Below, one piece after another: positions 8,713 to 15,875 of a stretch of 17,807 nt of DNA; the first letter of the stretch is position 1; each line of letters opens with the position of its first letter. Source of the stretch: Crocinitomicaceae bacterium (lineage in GTDB: Bacteria; Bacteroidota; Bacteroidia; Flavobacteriales_D; Crocinitomicaceae). The notes beneath the pieces are model-generated. The model had not been told where the DNA came from. It was given only the letters and a program-made list of their open reading frames with translations, and did no database searches. Made by a program: the position numbers and the translations under genes. Location: the NCBI GenBank assembly GCA_003512365.1, contig DORI01000027.1, forward strand, positions 10,379 to 28,185, read 5' to 3'.

Positions 8713-9408
8713 TTATTTGTTGCGCAATGCTTCAATGGCCATAAATACCATTTCTGAAATTTGCTCTTGTGAAAGCGCATTTCGGTTGGTCATGTTTATT
8801 CCAGCGATAGCAACCTGCAAGCGTGTAATTTTTTTAAAATTCCTTAATCTAACTCTGTTCCGATATACACGTTTTTTTTCCTGATCAAAAACTTTAATTT
8901 TCAGCAAAACATATGGCCTTATACGAGAAACATTAGTGCCATAAACATCTCCAATAATGGGACCTCTAGTTGTGCCAAATTTAAGTAAAACATCAGCATA
9001 ATAATCCCTTTCGAAACCGAGTAAGGCTTTTTTTCTTGAACTTGAGGGTAGTCCTCCAACGGTTTGTACAGTATTTCTTGTGGCAATCTGCCTTCCAAGT
9101 CTATCGGATCTATAAACACACTTAGCTGATGAAGGAACTTTTTCTCCGACAAGAATCTCGACAGCTCTTATTACTGAATCCAACATATTTTGTGAAACAA
9201 AAACAAGATCAAATCCATTACCTCCAATTCCGTTGTTTGGCATGTCAAACGTGGTTCTATTCACTAATTCTGGATCAATAATCCAATCGAAGTCGTATAT
9301 AGCAGTTGTCGCTATTAAATCATTTTGATTGTTCGGCGAAGTATTTTGTGAGTTAGCCAAAAAAATATTTGCTGTCAAACAGTAGATTAGAACAAATTTT
9401 GTTTTCAT
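8713..9408 (-). CDS. Exported protein of unknown function
   Basis: A 231-residue protein I do not recognise. The N-terminus MKTKFVLIYCLTANIFLANSQ is a clear signal peptide, with likely type I cleavage after about residue 19-20 (NS-Q). Cys10 lies inside the hydrophobic core and does not make a lipobox. The mature part starts with an Asn/Gln-rich linker, followed by a mixed alpha/beta-looking domain with many Arg and Lys residues and one internal Cys (CVYRSDR). A C-terminal helix ends EMVFMAIEALRNK. There is no membrane segment after the signal. It is transcribed alone, between a shared terminator and its own promoter, and diverges from the TonB receptor gene with about 150 bases between starts. 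A periplasmic location is likely; no function can be assigned. Confidence 0.82.
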   Translation of the reverse strand: MKTKFVLIYCLTANIFLANSQNTSPNNQNDLIATTAIYDFDWIIDPELVNRTTFDMPNNGIGGNGFDLVFVSQNMLDSVIRAVEILVGEKVPSSAKCVYRSDRLGRQIATRNTVQTVGGLPSSSRKKALLGFERDYYADVLLKFGTTRGPIIGDVYGTNVSRIRPYVLLKIKVFDQEKKRVYRNRVRLRNFKKITRLQVAIAGINMTNRNALSQEQISEMVFMAIEALRNK

Positions 9409-9428
9409 GTTTAATTATTTGTATAACA

Positions 9429-9436
9429 CAAATTTA
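9429..9436 (-). promoter_or_regulatory. Candidate -7 promoter element of the exported unknown gene
   Basis: On the minus strand these bases read TAAATTTG, an exact match to the Bacteroidota -7 element TAnnTTTG, about 20 bases upstream of the ATG at 9408. No good -33 TTTG lies at the usual 19-base spacing, so this is half a promoter by eye. It would give a very short 5' leader. Confidence 0.38.
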
Positions 9437-9471
9437 CAAGTTGTCTGCCAGTTATGGATTCTTGATTCTTA

Positions 9472-9488
9472 TTTAGAATTATTCTAAA
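9472..9488. promoter_or_regulatory. Perfect palindrome upstream of the TonB receptor, candidate Fur-superfamily operator
   Basis: The sequence TTTAGAAT-T-ATTCTAAA is an exact 8+1+8 inverted repeat ending 73 bases before the receptor's ATG. It has the look of iron-regulator sites: the TTTAGAA...TTCTAAA core resembles the Irr box of alphaproteobacteria, and Irr belongs to the Fur superfamily. Just downstream is TACCTTTT (9490-9497), one base off the -7 consensus, so a bound repressor would sit between the -33 and -7 positions. The palindrome is seen; the regulator's identity is inferred from the receptor it precedes. Confidence 0.55.
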
Positions 9489-9561
9489 ATACCTTTTTTT
9501 TGGTATTGTGGTGTTAGGAAGAACCTGTCAATTTTGCATTATTAAATTAACAGTGATACAA

Positions 9562-11772
9562 ATGAAAAATATATTCACCATACTTTTTGCAACATCTCTA
9601 ATTTTTATTGGATTTAGTCAACCCATTATAGTTGATAGCTCTAAATCAAAGGAAACAGTTGAAATATTACTGCGAAAAGATGCAAGGGATCTATTGCGCA
9701 TGCATTCAATTGATGGCCTGCGCATCATGGCGGGAAAAAAAAATGAAGTGATTCAATTTTCGGCTTTAAATGCTGACCTCTCCACGAATAATTACCGTCA
9801 AATAATGGGTAAAGTGCCGGGGATTTCTATTTGGGAAAATGATGGTTCTGGCATTCAGACTTCTGTTGCCGCACGTGGATTGAGTCCAAACAGATCGTGG
9901 GAATTTAACGTTCGTATGAATGGATGTGATATTTCGTCTGAAGCTTTCGGATATCCGGAAACGTATTTTACACCACCTGCAGAGGCTCTGGAAAAACTTG
10001 AAATTGTCAGAGGCGCAGCATCCTTGCAATTTGGAACTCAGTTTGGTGGACTGATGAATTATGTAACAAAAAAGTCAATCGGAAATAAAGCATTTTCTTT
10101 TGAAACACAGCAGACTGTTGGAAGCTATGGATTATTCAATGCATACAACGCTATTGGAGGAAAACTAAAAGAGTTTTCTTATTACGGTTATTTACACCAT
10201 CGAAGTGCAGACGGTTGGAGAGAAAACAGTAGATACAGAACCACCACAGGGCATGCATCCTTGTCGTATGCTTTCAGTTCAAAATTCTCCACCACTTTAG
10301 AATACACGCACATGGATTATTTGAGTCAGCAACCGGGAGGATTGACGGATTCAATGTTCAACGAAAATCATCAGCAGTCGGTGCGCGCAAGAAATTGGTT
10401 CTCTACGCCTTGGAATTCAACAGCATTACATTTTGATTATCAAATCAATGAAACTGACAAACTCAAGATGAGTATTTTCCATACGTATGCACAGCGCAAT
10501 AGCGTTGGATTTATGAAAGACATTAATTTACCTGATTCGTTGAATGGAAGTTATTTCAACCCGCGTCAAATAGATCGCGATTGGTATAATAATATAGGTG
10601 CTGAAATACGTTACTTGAAGCTGTATAAATTGTTTGCTAAAGAATCTGCACTCTCCGTTGGAGGTAGATTGTATCAAGGTAGCACGATTCGAAAACAAGG
10701 CGGAATTGGAACTGTGGACAGTGATTTCGACTTGACTATTTCACAACAACAGATTTCAGTAAATGGGAATTTTGATTACAAAAAAGATCAGCAGTATGGC
10801 ACACAAAATGCCGCTTTTTTTATTGAGAATATGTTTCAGCTAACGAAAAAACTGTCTTTGACCCCGGGAGTGCGGATGGAATATATTTTATCCACAGCAA
10901 AAGGATTAATAGATAAACCTGTAATTGGTGATACCCTAAGGGTACCTGGTCAGGAAAGAAATGTAGTTCTTGGAGGAATTGGTGCTGAATATGATATAAC
11001 GAAAAACACCAAATTTTACGGGAATTTCAGTCAAGCATTTAGACCTGTGACATTTTCAGAATTAACACCTGGGGCTACAACAGATTCCATAAATCAAAAT
11101 CTACGAGACGCTAAAGGATACAACATAGATTTCGGATTTAAAGGATTTGTATTAGGTGCATTGAACTTTGATCTTGGGGCTTTTTATTTGTTTTACGATA
11201 ATCGAATCGGGACTATTGCAGTTAATGGTAAAAACTTAAAAACAAATATTGGTGCATCAGTTAGTAAGGGAATTGAGTCGTTAATAGAACTAGATGTGTT
11301 ATCCTTGATCAAAAACGCTGAGTTTGGGAGTCTTAAATTGTTTGCTAACGTAGCATGGATTGATGCAAGGTATACACGATGGGATGATCCTTTGGCTTCG
11401 ATTGATTCTACAAAGGATTTTAAAGGCAATTTTGTTGAGAACGCACCAAGAAATATTAATCGTTTTGGAGTGAATTATAAGTACAAGCGTTTTTCTGCCA
11501 CTTTTCAATTAAATCAAGTAAGTGAAGTGTATACAGATGCATTGAATACGGAAAAATCAAATACTAAAGCAACCACAGGCAAAATTGAAGGGTACCAAGT
11601 GATAGATTTTTCATGTACGTATTTAATAAATGGAAAATACAATGTAAAGTTGGGAGTTAACAATCTAATGAATGAGAAATATGCGACAAGAAGGTCTGGT
11701 GGGTATCCAGGTCCTGGATTACTACCTGGAAACGGGAGAACCGTATACTTCTCAATTGGAGCGAAGTTCTAG
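9562..11772 (+). CDS. TonB-dependent outer-membrane receptor, FecA-like
   Basis: Outer-membrane active transporter of 736 residues, energised by TonB-ExbBD, probably for a ferric chelate. I start it at the ATG at 9562, where MKNIFTILFATSLIFIGFSQ is a good signal peptide; the frame extends to a GTG at 9508 that would spoil it. After a ~45-residue linker comes the plug domain, with QIMGKVPGISIWENDG, the FecA-like RGLSPNRS, and LEKLEIVRGAASLQFG...GGLMNYVTKK. The rest is a 22-strand-type barrel with alternating aromatic strands, ending in ...VYFSIGAKF with the usual terminal Phe. It lacks the N-terminal carboxypeptidase-regulatory-like domain of SusC/RagA proteins and has no SusD partner, so it is a siderophore-type rather than a glycan receptor. 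The palindrome at 9472-9488 suggests iron control. It converges with the flavin reductase gene with 5 bases between stops. The exact ligand is unknown. Confidence 0.92.
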   Translation: MKNIFTILFATSLIFIGFSQPIIVDSSKSKETVEILLRKDARDLLRMHSIDGLRIMAGKKNEVIQFSALNADLSTNNYRQIMGKVPGISIWENDGSGIQTSVAARGLSPNRSWEFNVRMNGCDISSEAFGYPETYFTPPAEALEKLEIVRGAASLQFGTQFGGLMNYVTKKSIGNKAFSFETQQTVGSYGLFNAYNAIGGKLKEFSYYGYLHHRSADGWRENSRYRTTTGHASLSYAFSSKFSTTLEYTHMDYLSQQPGGLTDSMFNENHQQSVRARNWFSTPWNSTALHFDYQINETDKLKMSIFHTYAQRNSVGFMKDINLPDSLNGSYFNPRQIDRDWYNNIGAEIRYLKLYKLFAKESALSVGGRLYQGSTIRKQGGIGTVDSDFDLTISQQQISVNGNFDYKKDQQYGTQNAAFFIENMFQLTKKLSLTPGVRMEYILSTAKGLIDKPVIGDTLRVPGQERNVVLGGIGAEYDITKNTKFYGNFSQAFRPVTFSELTPGATTDSINQNLRDAKGYNIDFGFKGFVLGALNFDLGAFYLFYDNRIGTIAVNGKNLKTNIGASVSKGIESLIELDVLSLIKNAEFGSLKLFANVAWIDARYTRWDDPLASIDSTKDFKGNFVENAPRNINRFGVNYKYKRFSATFQLNQVSEVYTDALNTEKSNTKATTGKIEGYQVIDFSCTYLINGKYNVKLGVNNLMNEKYATRRSGGYPGPGLLPGNGRTVYFSIGAKF

Positions 11773-11777
11773 CTCAT

Positions 11778-12410
11778 TCAAAAGGCACTTTTATCTTTAT
11801 TCGCCCGTGCATACGGCAATCGTTCCAGTAATTCGGTTTTTGCATAACCATCTAAACCATTAATACTCACAACACCTCCTTTATCAAGTTGGATCCAGTA
11901 ATCGTCGCTTAGCATCGATTCGTTAACATAAATTTTTTCAATGGATGCAATCACATGAAGTGTTCCGTTTTCGTGAATGGTGTATTCGTTAAGATATTTA
12001 CATAACAACTGAACTGGGCTCTGATCTACAAAGGGAATGGTAATGCCTTGCTTCCATTCTACCGTGATTCCTGTTGCTTCGAATTCACTCACTTCTTTAG
12101 GGTAATTGGCAGAAGTTTGATGAGCTGAACGAATGAAACTTTCTGAAATAGCATTCACCGAAAAATAACCCGATTCTCTGAGGTTGGAATAGGTATGTCG
12201 AGGAACTGTAGTGGGGCGAAGTATAAAACCTAATAATGCCGGATCACTTCCTAAGTGGGTTATGCTTGAGAATACAGCAAGATTAGTAACGCCATCTTTC
12301 GAGACAGTGCCAATTAAATTTGCAGATTTGTAGCCCATACAAGAATTAATAAGGTTTAATCGCGGCACCTTGCTTAGCGTTTCGAAATAAGATTTATCCA
12401 AACAAATCAT
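11778..12410 (-). CDS. Flavin reductase-like (DIM6/NTAB) FMN-binding split-barrel protein
   Basis: A 210-residue cytoplasmic protein of the flavin-reductase-like family, whose members bind FMN and either reduce free flavin or act as flavoredoxins. Visible family features are an early strand-turn-strand (LINSCMGYKSANLIGTVSKDGVTNLAVFSSITHLGSDPALLGFI split over 20-64), then RPTTVPRHTYSNLRESGYFSVNAI, where the flavin phosphate-binding region is expected, and SAHQTSANYPKEVSEFE, which is common to this subgroup. It has no signal peptide and no extra domains. Its ATG overlaps the stop of the DUF2805 gene (ATGA), so the two are almost certainly co-transcribed and coupled. A role in supplying reduced flavin is plausible but inferred; the electron acceptor cannot be read from the sequence. 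Confidence 0.88.
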   Translation of the reverse strand: MICLDKSYFETLSKVPRLNLINSCMGYKSANLIGTVSKDGVTNLAVFSSITHLGSDPALLGFILRPTTVPRHTYSNLRESGYFSVNAISESFIRSAHQTSANYPKEVSEFEATGITVEWKQGITIPFVDQSPVQLLCKYLNEYTIHENGTLHVIASIEKIYVNESMLSDDYWIQLDKGGVVSINGLDGYAKTELLERLPYARANKDKSAF

Positions 12411-12757
12411 CTTTTTGAAATTTTGTTGTTAGAAATACTGCGTTGTCGAGAGCATTTAAATCGATTTATTTCTGAGAGTCTTCCGTGTATGTGCTTAGTT
12501 TTGCATGCTTCAACTCTCTCCCGCCACCTCTTGTACGAACTCGCCTTCAATTCTTTTTTCATTAAATTTCTAACCGCTTGTTCCTTCAATCCAAATTGCA
12601 ATTTTATAGCATCAAAAGGTGTTCTGTCTTCCCATGCCATTTCAATAATGCGGTCGATATCCATTTCTGAAAGCTCACTTTTATCTTCCTTTTTTGGTGA
12701 CACGTATGCCAATGGAGAAGGTAAATCGCTGTACTGACAAATTAGGTCTAGTTCCAT
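12407..12757 (-). CDS. DUF2805 / TIGR03643 family protein
   Basis: A 116-residue basic protein of a small conserved family with no established biochemical role. The core at about 32-89 shows the family pattern: DIDRIIEMAWEDRTPFDAI, QFGLKEQAVRNLMKKELK, then SSYKRWRERVEACKTKH. The middle (FDAIKLQFGLKEQAVRNLMKK) reads like a helix-turn-helix, so nucleic-acid binding is conceivable, but this is inference. Family members are often found near cryptochrome/photolyase and flavoprotein genes in marine Bacteroidota; here only a flavin reductase-like gene follows, overlapping by 4 bases, and no photolyase is in view. The N-terminal ~25 and C-terminal ~25 residues (Arg/Ser/Asn-rich) look disordered. The ATG at 12757 is the natural start, with upstream DNA non-coding. 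Confidence 0.85.
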   Translation of the reverse strand: MELDLICQYSDLPSPLAYVSPKKEDKSELSEMDIDRIIEMAWEDRTPFDAIKLQFGLKEQAVRNLMKKELKASSYKRWRERVEACKTKHIHGRLSEINRFKCSRQRSISNNKISKR

Positions 12758-12986
12758 TTCGAAGAAACACTTTAGTGCATCTTATTGTTTTTGATTTTAT
12801 TTTTTTTCTCAGAGAAATTTTAATTCAACATTTCATTTAAAATCATTTCCAAAGCGTATCTTTTTAACACTCATCTAATTTTTGAACTTTTCAAATTATA
12901 ACGGACTTTATATTTACGTGGCTTTAAATTTTACAGTAATTTTTTGTCGATTTTATCAGGAAAAGGAAAAACAAAATCCTTAAGGC

Positions 12987-13004
12987 GGATCCCAATGGGT
13001 TTCC
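12987..13004. promoter_or_regulatory. Imperfect dyad just upstream of the multicopper oxidase promoter
   Basis: GGATCCCAATGGGTTTCC can be read as GGA-T-CCC-AAT-GGG-TT-TCC, an inverted repeat with small mismatches, ending 3 bases before the candidate -33 TTTG. The CCC..GGG centre is loosely like CsoR-type copper operators, but the match is weak and the likeness may be chance. It is offered as a place to look for a metal regulator. Confidence 0.25.
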
Positions 13005-13007
13005 TAG

Positions 13008-13039
13008 TTTGTATTGATTAAACGCTTATTTATTCTTTC
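13008..13039 (+). promoter_or_regulatory. Candidate promoter of the multicopper oxidase operon
   Basis: TTTG at 13008-13011 is followed after exactly 19 bases by TATTCTTTC at 13031-13039, close to the Bacteroidota -33/-7 pattern TTTG-N19-TAnnTTTG (one extra base and C for the final G). Transcription would start near 13046, giving a leader of about 55 bases before the ATG at 13100. Confidence 0.38.
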
Positions 13040-13099
13040 AACTTAGTACGCAAGTTTTTTGGATAATTAGCGTCAAAGACTTTAACCAATACTATTGTT

Positions 13100-14812
13100 A
13101 TGAAATTATTGTCATTTTTCTTCATTTTGCTTTTATCCAGCATTGGAATCTCCCAAAGTTTTAACAACATGTGGATTCCAGACACGTTAAGTGGACCGAA
13201 TTTCACCTTAAATATCCGTGATACCTTTGCACAAATAGTACCATCAGGAAATCAAACTATTACTGGTGGAATAAATGGTAAATTTTGGGGGCCAACACTC
13301 CTAATGAACAAAGGGGATATTGTTCATATGACTGTCAATAATTACTTGAATGATTCTACGACATTACATTGGCATGGGATGCACTTACCGGCTGTGATGG
13401 ACGGTGGACCCCATCAAATTATTCCTCCCGGGACTACTTGGCAACCATATTGGGAAGTAAAAAATCAGGCATCCACTTTATGGTACCATCCTCACATGCA
13501 CGAGATGTCTCAAGAACAAATAACAAAAGGATTGGGAGGATTTATTATTATCAGGGATTCGGAGGAAGCAGCAATAAATCTACCAAGGAATTATGGTATA
13601 GATGACATTCCTGTTATGATTACCGACAGAGATATTAATGCACAACATCAATTCGCGATCGTTCCATATGGAGATAGTATCATGGCAAACATGACATTAC
13701 GTGCACAATATAATGTTCCCGCTCAAGTTGTAAGGTTCAGATTATTGAATGGAGCCATCGAAACATCCTATAATCTAGGTTTTAGTGATAATCGCTCTTT
13801 CTATGTTATAGGTACCGACGGAGGATTATTGGATTCACCCGTTTTGGTCAATGGGGCGGCTCCGCGTTACATTTTAAATGCAGGTGAACGAGTAGAAATT
13901 CTGGTAGATTTTTCTGGGCAAACGGGAAGTAATGTATTTTTAAAAGCATATAATCAGAGCCTACCCAATTTTATTCCTGGTTCGGAAAGTTTTCCAAATG
14001 GTCCATTTGCAAGTTTCCTCGGACATACCAATTACAATATATTGAAATTGAATATAAGCAATCCAACACCCAATCCTATTTCCACAATCCCAACGACTCT
14101 AGTCACCAACCAATATCCCCTTGAGCAAGACGCTACATTGACGCGAATTATTACAATTAGCGATAGCACAGGAGTTACTAGTGTTCCTATCTTAGGTCCA
14201 AATGCATTTATTTTAGGGCATCATTTATTCGACATGGGATACATCAATCATACGATTCCATTGAATCAAACTGAAATTTGGGAATTAAAAAGCACCTCTG
14301 GATTTGGACATCCTTTCCACATTCACGATGTAGAATTTAAAATTTTAACCATTGACGGAGTAGCTCCAAGTCCCCAGCAAGCAGGATGGAAAGATGTAGT
14401 GTTGGTAGAAAGAAATAAAACGGTTCGGTTCATCGCAAAATTCAGTGATTATGCGGATGAAATGCATCCTTTTATGTATCATTGCCACATTGCACTTCAT
14501 GAGGACGAAGGAATGATGGGGCAGTTTATTGTTACGGAACAAGTAGGCTTAAATAAACTTAATTTGTCTACCGATTTTAGTGTTTATCCAAATCCAACAC
14601 GAGAAAAACTATTCATCAAATTTAATGAACTACCATTCGAAATTTATTACGCAACCATTACGAATCTATCGGGAAAAATCGTCATGATGCTTCCAAAACC
14701 AGAGTTAGCTTCGGGAATTGATGTATCGAATTTAAAAAAAGGGGTATATTTCATTGAAATGATTTCACAGAAAACCAAGTTGAAAACGAGTAAAAAATTC
14801 ATCATTGAATAA
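13100..14812 (+). CDS. Secreted multicopper oxidase (CueO/CotA-like) with T9SS C-terminal sorting domain
   Basis: Oxidase of 570 residues coupling substrate oxidation (cuprous or ferrous ions, or phenolics) to reduction of oxygen to water. Residues 1-19 form a signal peptide (MKLLSFFFILLLSSIGISQ). Three cupredoxin domains follow with all copper ligands: His90/His92 in LHWHG, His130/His132 in WYHPHMH, His404/His407/His409 in HPFHIH, and HCHIALHEDEGM with His461, Cys462, His463, His467 and Met472. Met472, five residues after His467, matches the axial Met of CueO, giving a normal T1 site. Residues ~494-570 (SVYPNPTREKLFI...GVYFIEM...KKFIIE) are a type A T9SS tail, so the enzyme should cross the outer membrane and be released or surface-anchored. 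It lacks CueO's long Met-rich insert, although HMHEM is Met/His-dense. First gene of the six-gene operon; the next ATG is 10 bases on. Confidence 0.95.
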   Translation: MKLLSFFFILLLSSIGISQSFNNMWIPDTLSGPNFTLNIRDTFAQIVPSGNQTITGGINGKFWGPTLLMNKGDIVHMTVNNYLNDSTTLHWHGMHLPAVMDGGPHQIIPPGTTWQPYWEVKNQASTLWYHPHMHEMSQEQITKGLGGFIIIRDSEEAAINLPRNYGIDDIPVMITDRDINAQHQFAIVPYGDSIMANMTLRAQYNVPAQVVRFRLLNGAIETSYNLGFSDNRSFYVIGTDGGLLDSPVLVNGAAPRYILNAGERVEILVDFSGQTGSNVFLKAYNQSLPNFIPGSESFPNGPFASFLGHTNYNILKLNISNPTPNPISTIPTTLVTNQYPLEQDATLTRIITISDSTGVTSVPILGPNAFILGHHLFDMGYINHTIPLNQTEIWELKSTSGFGHPFHIHDVEFKILTIDGVAPSPQQAGWKDVVLVERNKTVRFIAKFSDYADEMHPFMYHCHIALHEDEGMMGQFIVTEQVGLNKLNLSTDFSVYPNPTREKLFIKFNELPFEIYYATITNLSGKIVMMLPKPELASGIDVSNLKKGVYFIEMISQKTKLKTSKKFIIE

Positions 14813-14822
14813 TTCCTTACAA

Positions 14823-15293
14823 ATGCTGAAGTATTTGTTAATTCTCACTTTTTTTCATTTTTTGGTGGTTTTTTCTTTTTATGCCCAAATGCTCCCCGAT
14901 TGGAGTGAAAATACTAAATTTGAATCTGATTCAAATTCTAATGAAATAATTGTTTCCCATTTTTTAGCAACATGGTGCCAACCATGCATGCAAGAACTTC
15001 CGATTTTTGATAGCATAGCAAACTCCCATTTGTACACGATTCACTTTCAATTCATTGTCATGGATTTCGAAAATACACGGTCTCTCTACAAAAAAATGAA
15101 GCGTCTTGGTTTACCAGGATCGTTATATTATTTATCTCCCAAAATTGAAAATCAACATTTGGTAACTGACAATTGGAACGGAATCTTACCGTTTACTGCC
15201 ATTCAATTTCCAAATGAGCAACAAATTATTGAGCTATATGGTAAACAAACAAGTGCGAGCATCATTCAATTCATCAAGGACCATGAAAATTAA
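14823..15293 (+). CDS. Exported TlpA-like thioredoxin-fold protein
   Basis: A 156-residue thioredoxin-fold protein. I start it at the ATG at 14823, 10 bases after the oxidase stop; the frame extends to a TTG at 14805 that would overlap that gene. The start gives a signal peptide or N-terminal anchor MLKYLLILTFFHFLVVFSFYAQ. The active site is ATWCQPCMQELP with Cys52 and Cys55, matching the TlpA/ResA pattern WCxPC, and the tail region LPFTAIQFPNEQQIIELYG supplies the cis-Pro loop (LPFTAI) and the last strands. It should work in the periplasm, probably as a reductant of cysteines in metal-binding partners, as TlpA and Sco proteins do in copper-site assembly; that role is inferred from context. 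Its end overlaps the next gene by 11 bases. Confidence 0.87.
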   Translation: MLKYLLILTFFHFLVVFSFYAQMLPDWSENTKFESDSNSNEIIVSHFLATWCQPCMQELPIFDSIANSHLYTIHFQFIVMDFENTRSLYKKMKRLGLPGSLYYLSPKIENQHLVTDNWNGILPFTAIQFPNEQQIIELYGKQTSASIIQFIKDHEN

Positions 15294-15861
15294 TATCTTA
15301 TTCTGTATTTTAGGATTAATATTTTGTTCTTTTGGACAAATACCAAACACCGTTTCATTAAAAAATATTAATGGAAAAATGGTCTCTTTCACTGATTATC
15401 CAGATGCGAAAGGGTTTATTGTTATTTTCACATGTAATCATTGTCCTTTTGCGAAATTATATCCAAAACGATTGAACGATTTAAATGAAACCTACACAAA
15501 ATCAAAGGTTCCATTAATAGCCATTAATTCAATGGATACCATTAGTTATGAGGAGGATGGATATTTGAAAATGATACAAAAAGCGAAAAAGGAACATTTT
15601 TCATTTCCGTATTTGTACGATCCTACTCAAGAGACTGCGAAGTTATTTCGTGCAAAAAAAACCCCTCATGCATTCATCATTTGGCGAAATGGAGACCATT
15701 TTGACATCAAATATAGTGGCGCAATTGATGACAATGGTATGAATCCAAATGAAGTGGAAAATCCATATATTTGCATGGCACTTGATGAATTGCTTCTTGG
15801 CAAGGAGGTAAGCATTTCAGAAACGATTACAATCGGTTGTCAAATTTATTTTCGCAAATAA
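15283..15861 (+). CDS. Exported redoxin/thioredoxin-like protein (PRX-like, CNHC motif)
   Basis: A 192-residue member of the redoxin (AhpC/TSA-like) thioredoxin superfamily. The ATG at 15283 gives a clean signal peptide MKINILFCILGLIFCSFGQ; upstream in-frame starts lie inside the previous gene. The motif FTCNHCPFAKLY places Cys51 and Cys54 at the N-terminus of the first helix, and the body has typical NxxD-x-SYEEDGYLKM, FPYLYDPTQETAKLF and TPHAFII segments, where TPH is the cis-Pro loop. The C-terminus TITIGCQIYFRK has a conserved-looking third Cys (186), as in family members ending GCxIKW. Cytosolic relatives are common; this one is exported. It overlaps the TlpA-like gene by 11 bases, so both redox proteins are made together. 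Whether it is a peroxidase or a disulfide reductase is undecided. Confidence 0.87.
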   Translation: MKINILFCILGLIFCSFGQIPNTVSLKNINGKMVSFTDYPDAKGFIVIFTCNHCPFAKLYPKRLNDLNETYTKSKVPLIAINSMDTISYEEDGYLKMIQKAKKEHFSFPYLYDPTQETAKLFRAKKTPHAFIIWRNGDHFDIKYSGAIDDNGMNPNEVENPYICMALDELLLGKEVSISETITIGCQIYFRK

Positions 15862-15875
15862 GCACTTTGTAAATC

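Larger units (their letters stand above)
12758..13099. other. Divergent intergenic region between DUF2805 and multicopper oxidase genes
   Basis: This 342-base AT-rich stretch has no convincing gene in any frame and no tRNA-like fold. It must hold promoters for both divergent units. On the plus strand the best candidate is at 13008-13039, preceded by an imperfect dyad at 12987-13004. A short palindrome, CCTTAAGG, lies at 12978-12985. On the minus strand I find no good TTTG/TAnnTTTG pair. Confidence 0.6.

Noticed and set aside
9508..9561. GTG start for the TonB receptor
   Set aside because: It adds 18 residues that would push the signal peptide inward; the ATG at 9562 gives a standard signal peptide.
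12423..12737. A 104-codon plus-strand reading frame
   Set aside because: It is antisense to the DUF2805 gene, which has clear family motifs; the plus-strand translation shows no recognisable domain.
12805..12817. Small palindrome TTTCTC-A-GAGAAA upstream of the DUF2805 gene
   Set aside because: Short arms in a poly-T/poly-A stretch with no promoter element at a suitable distance.
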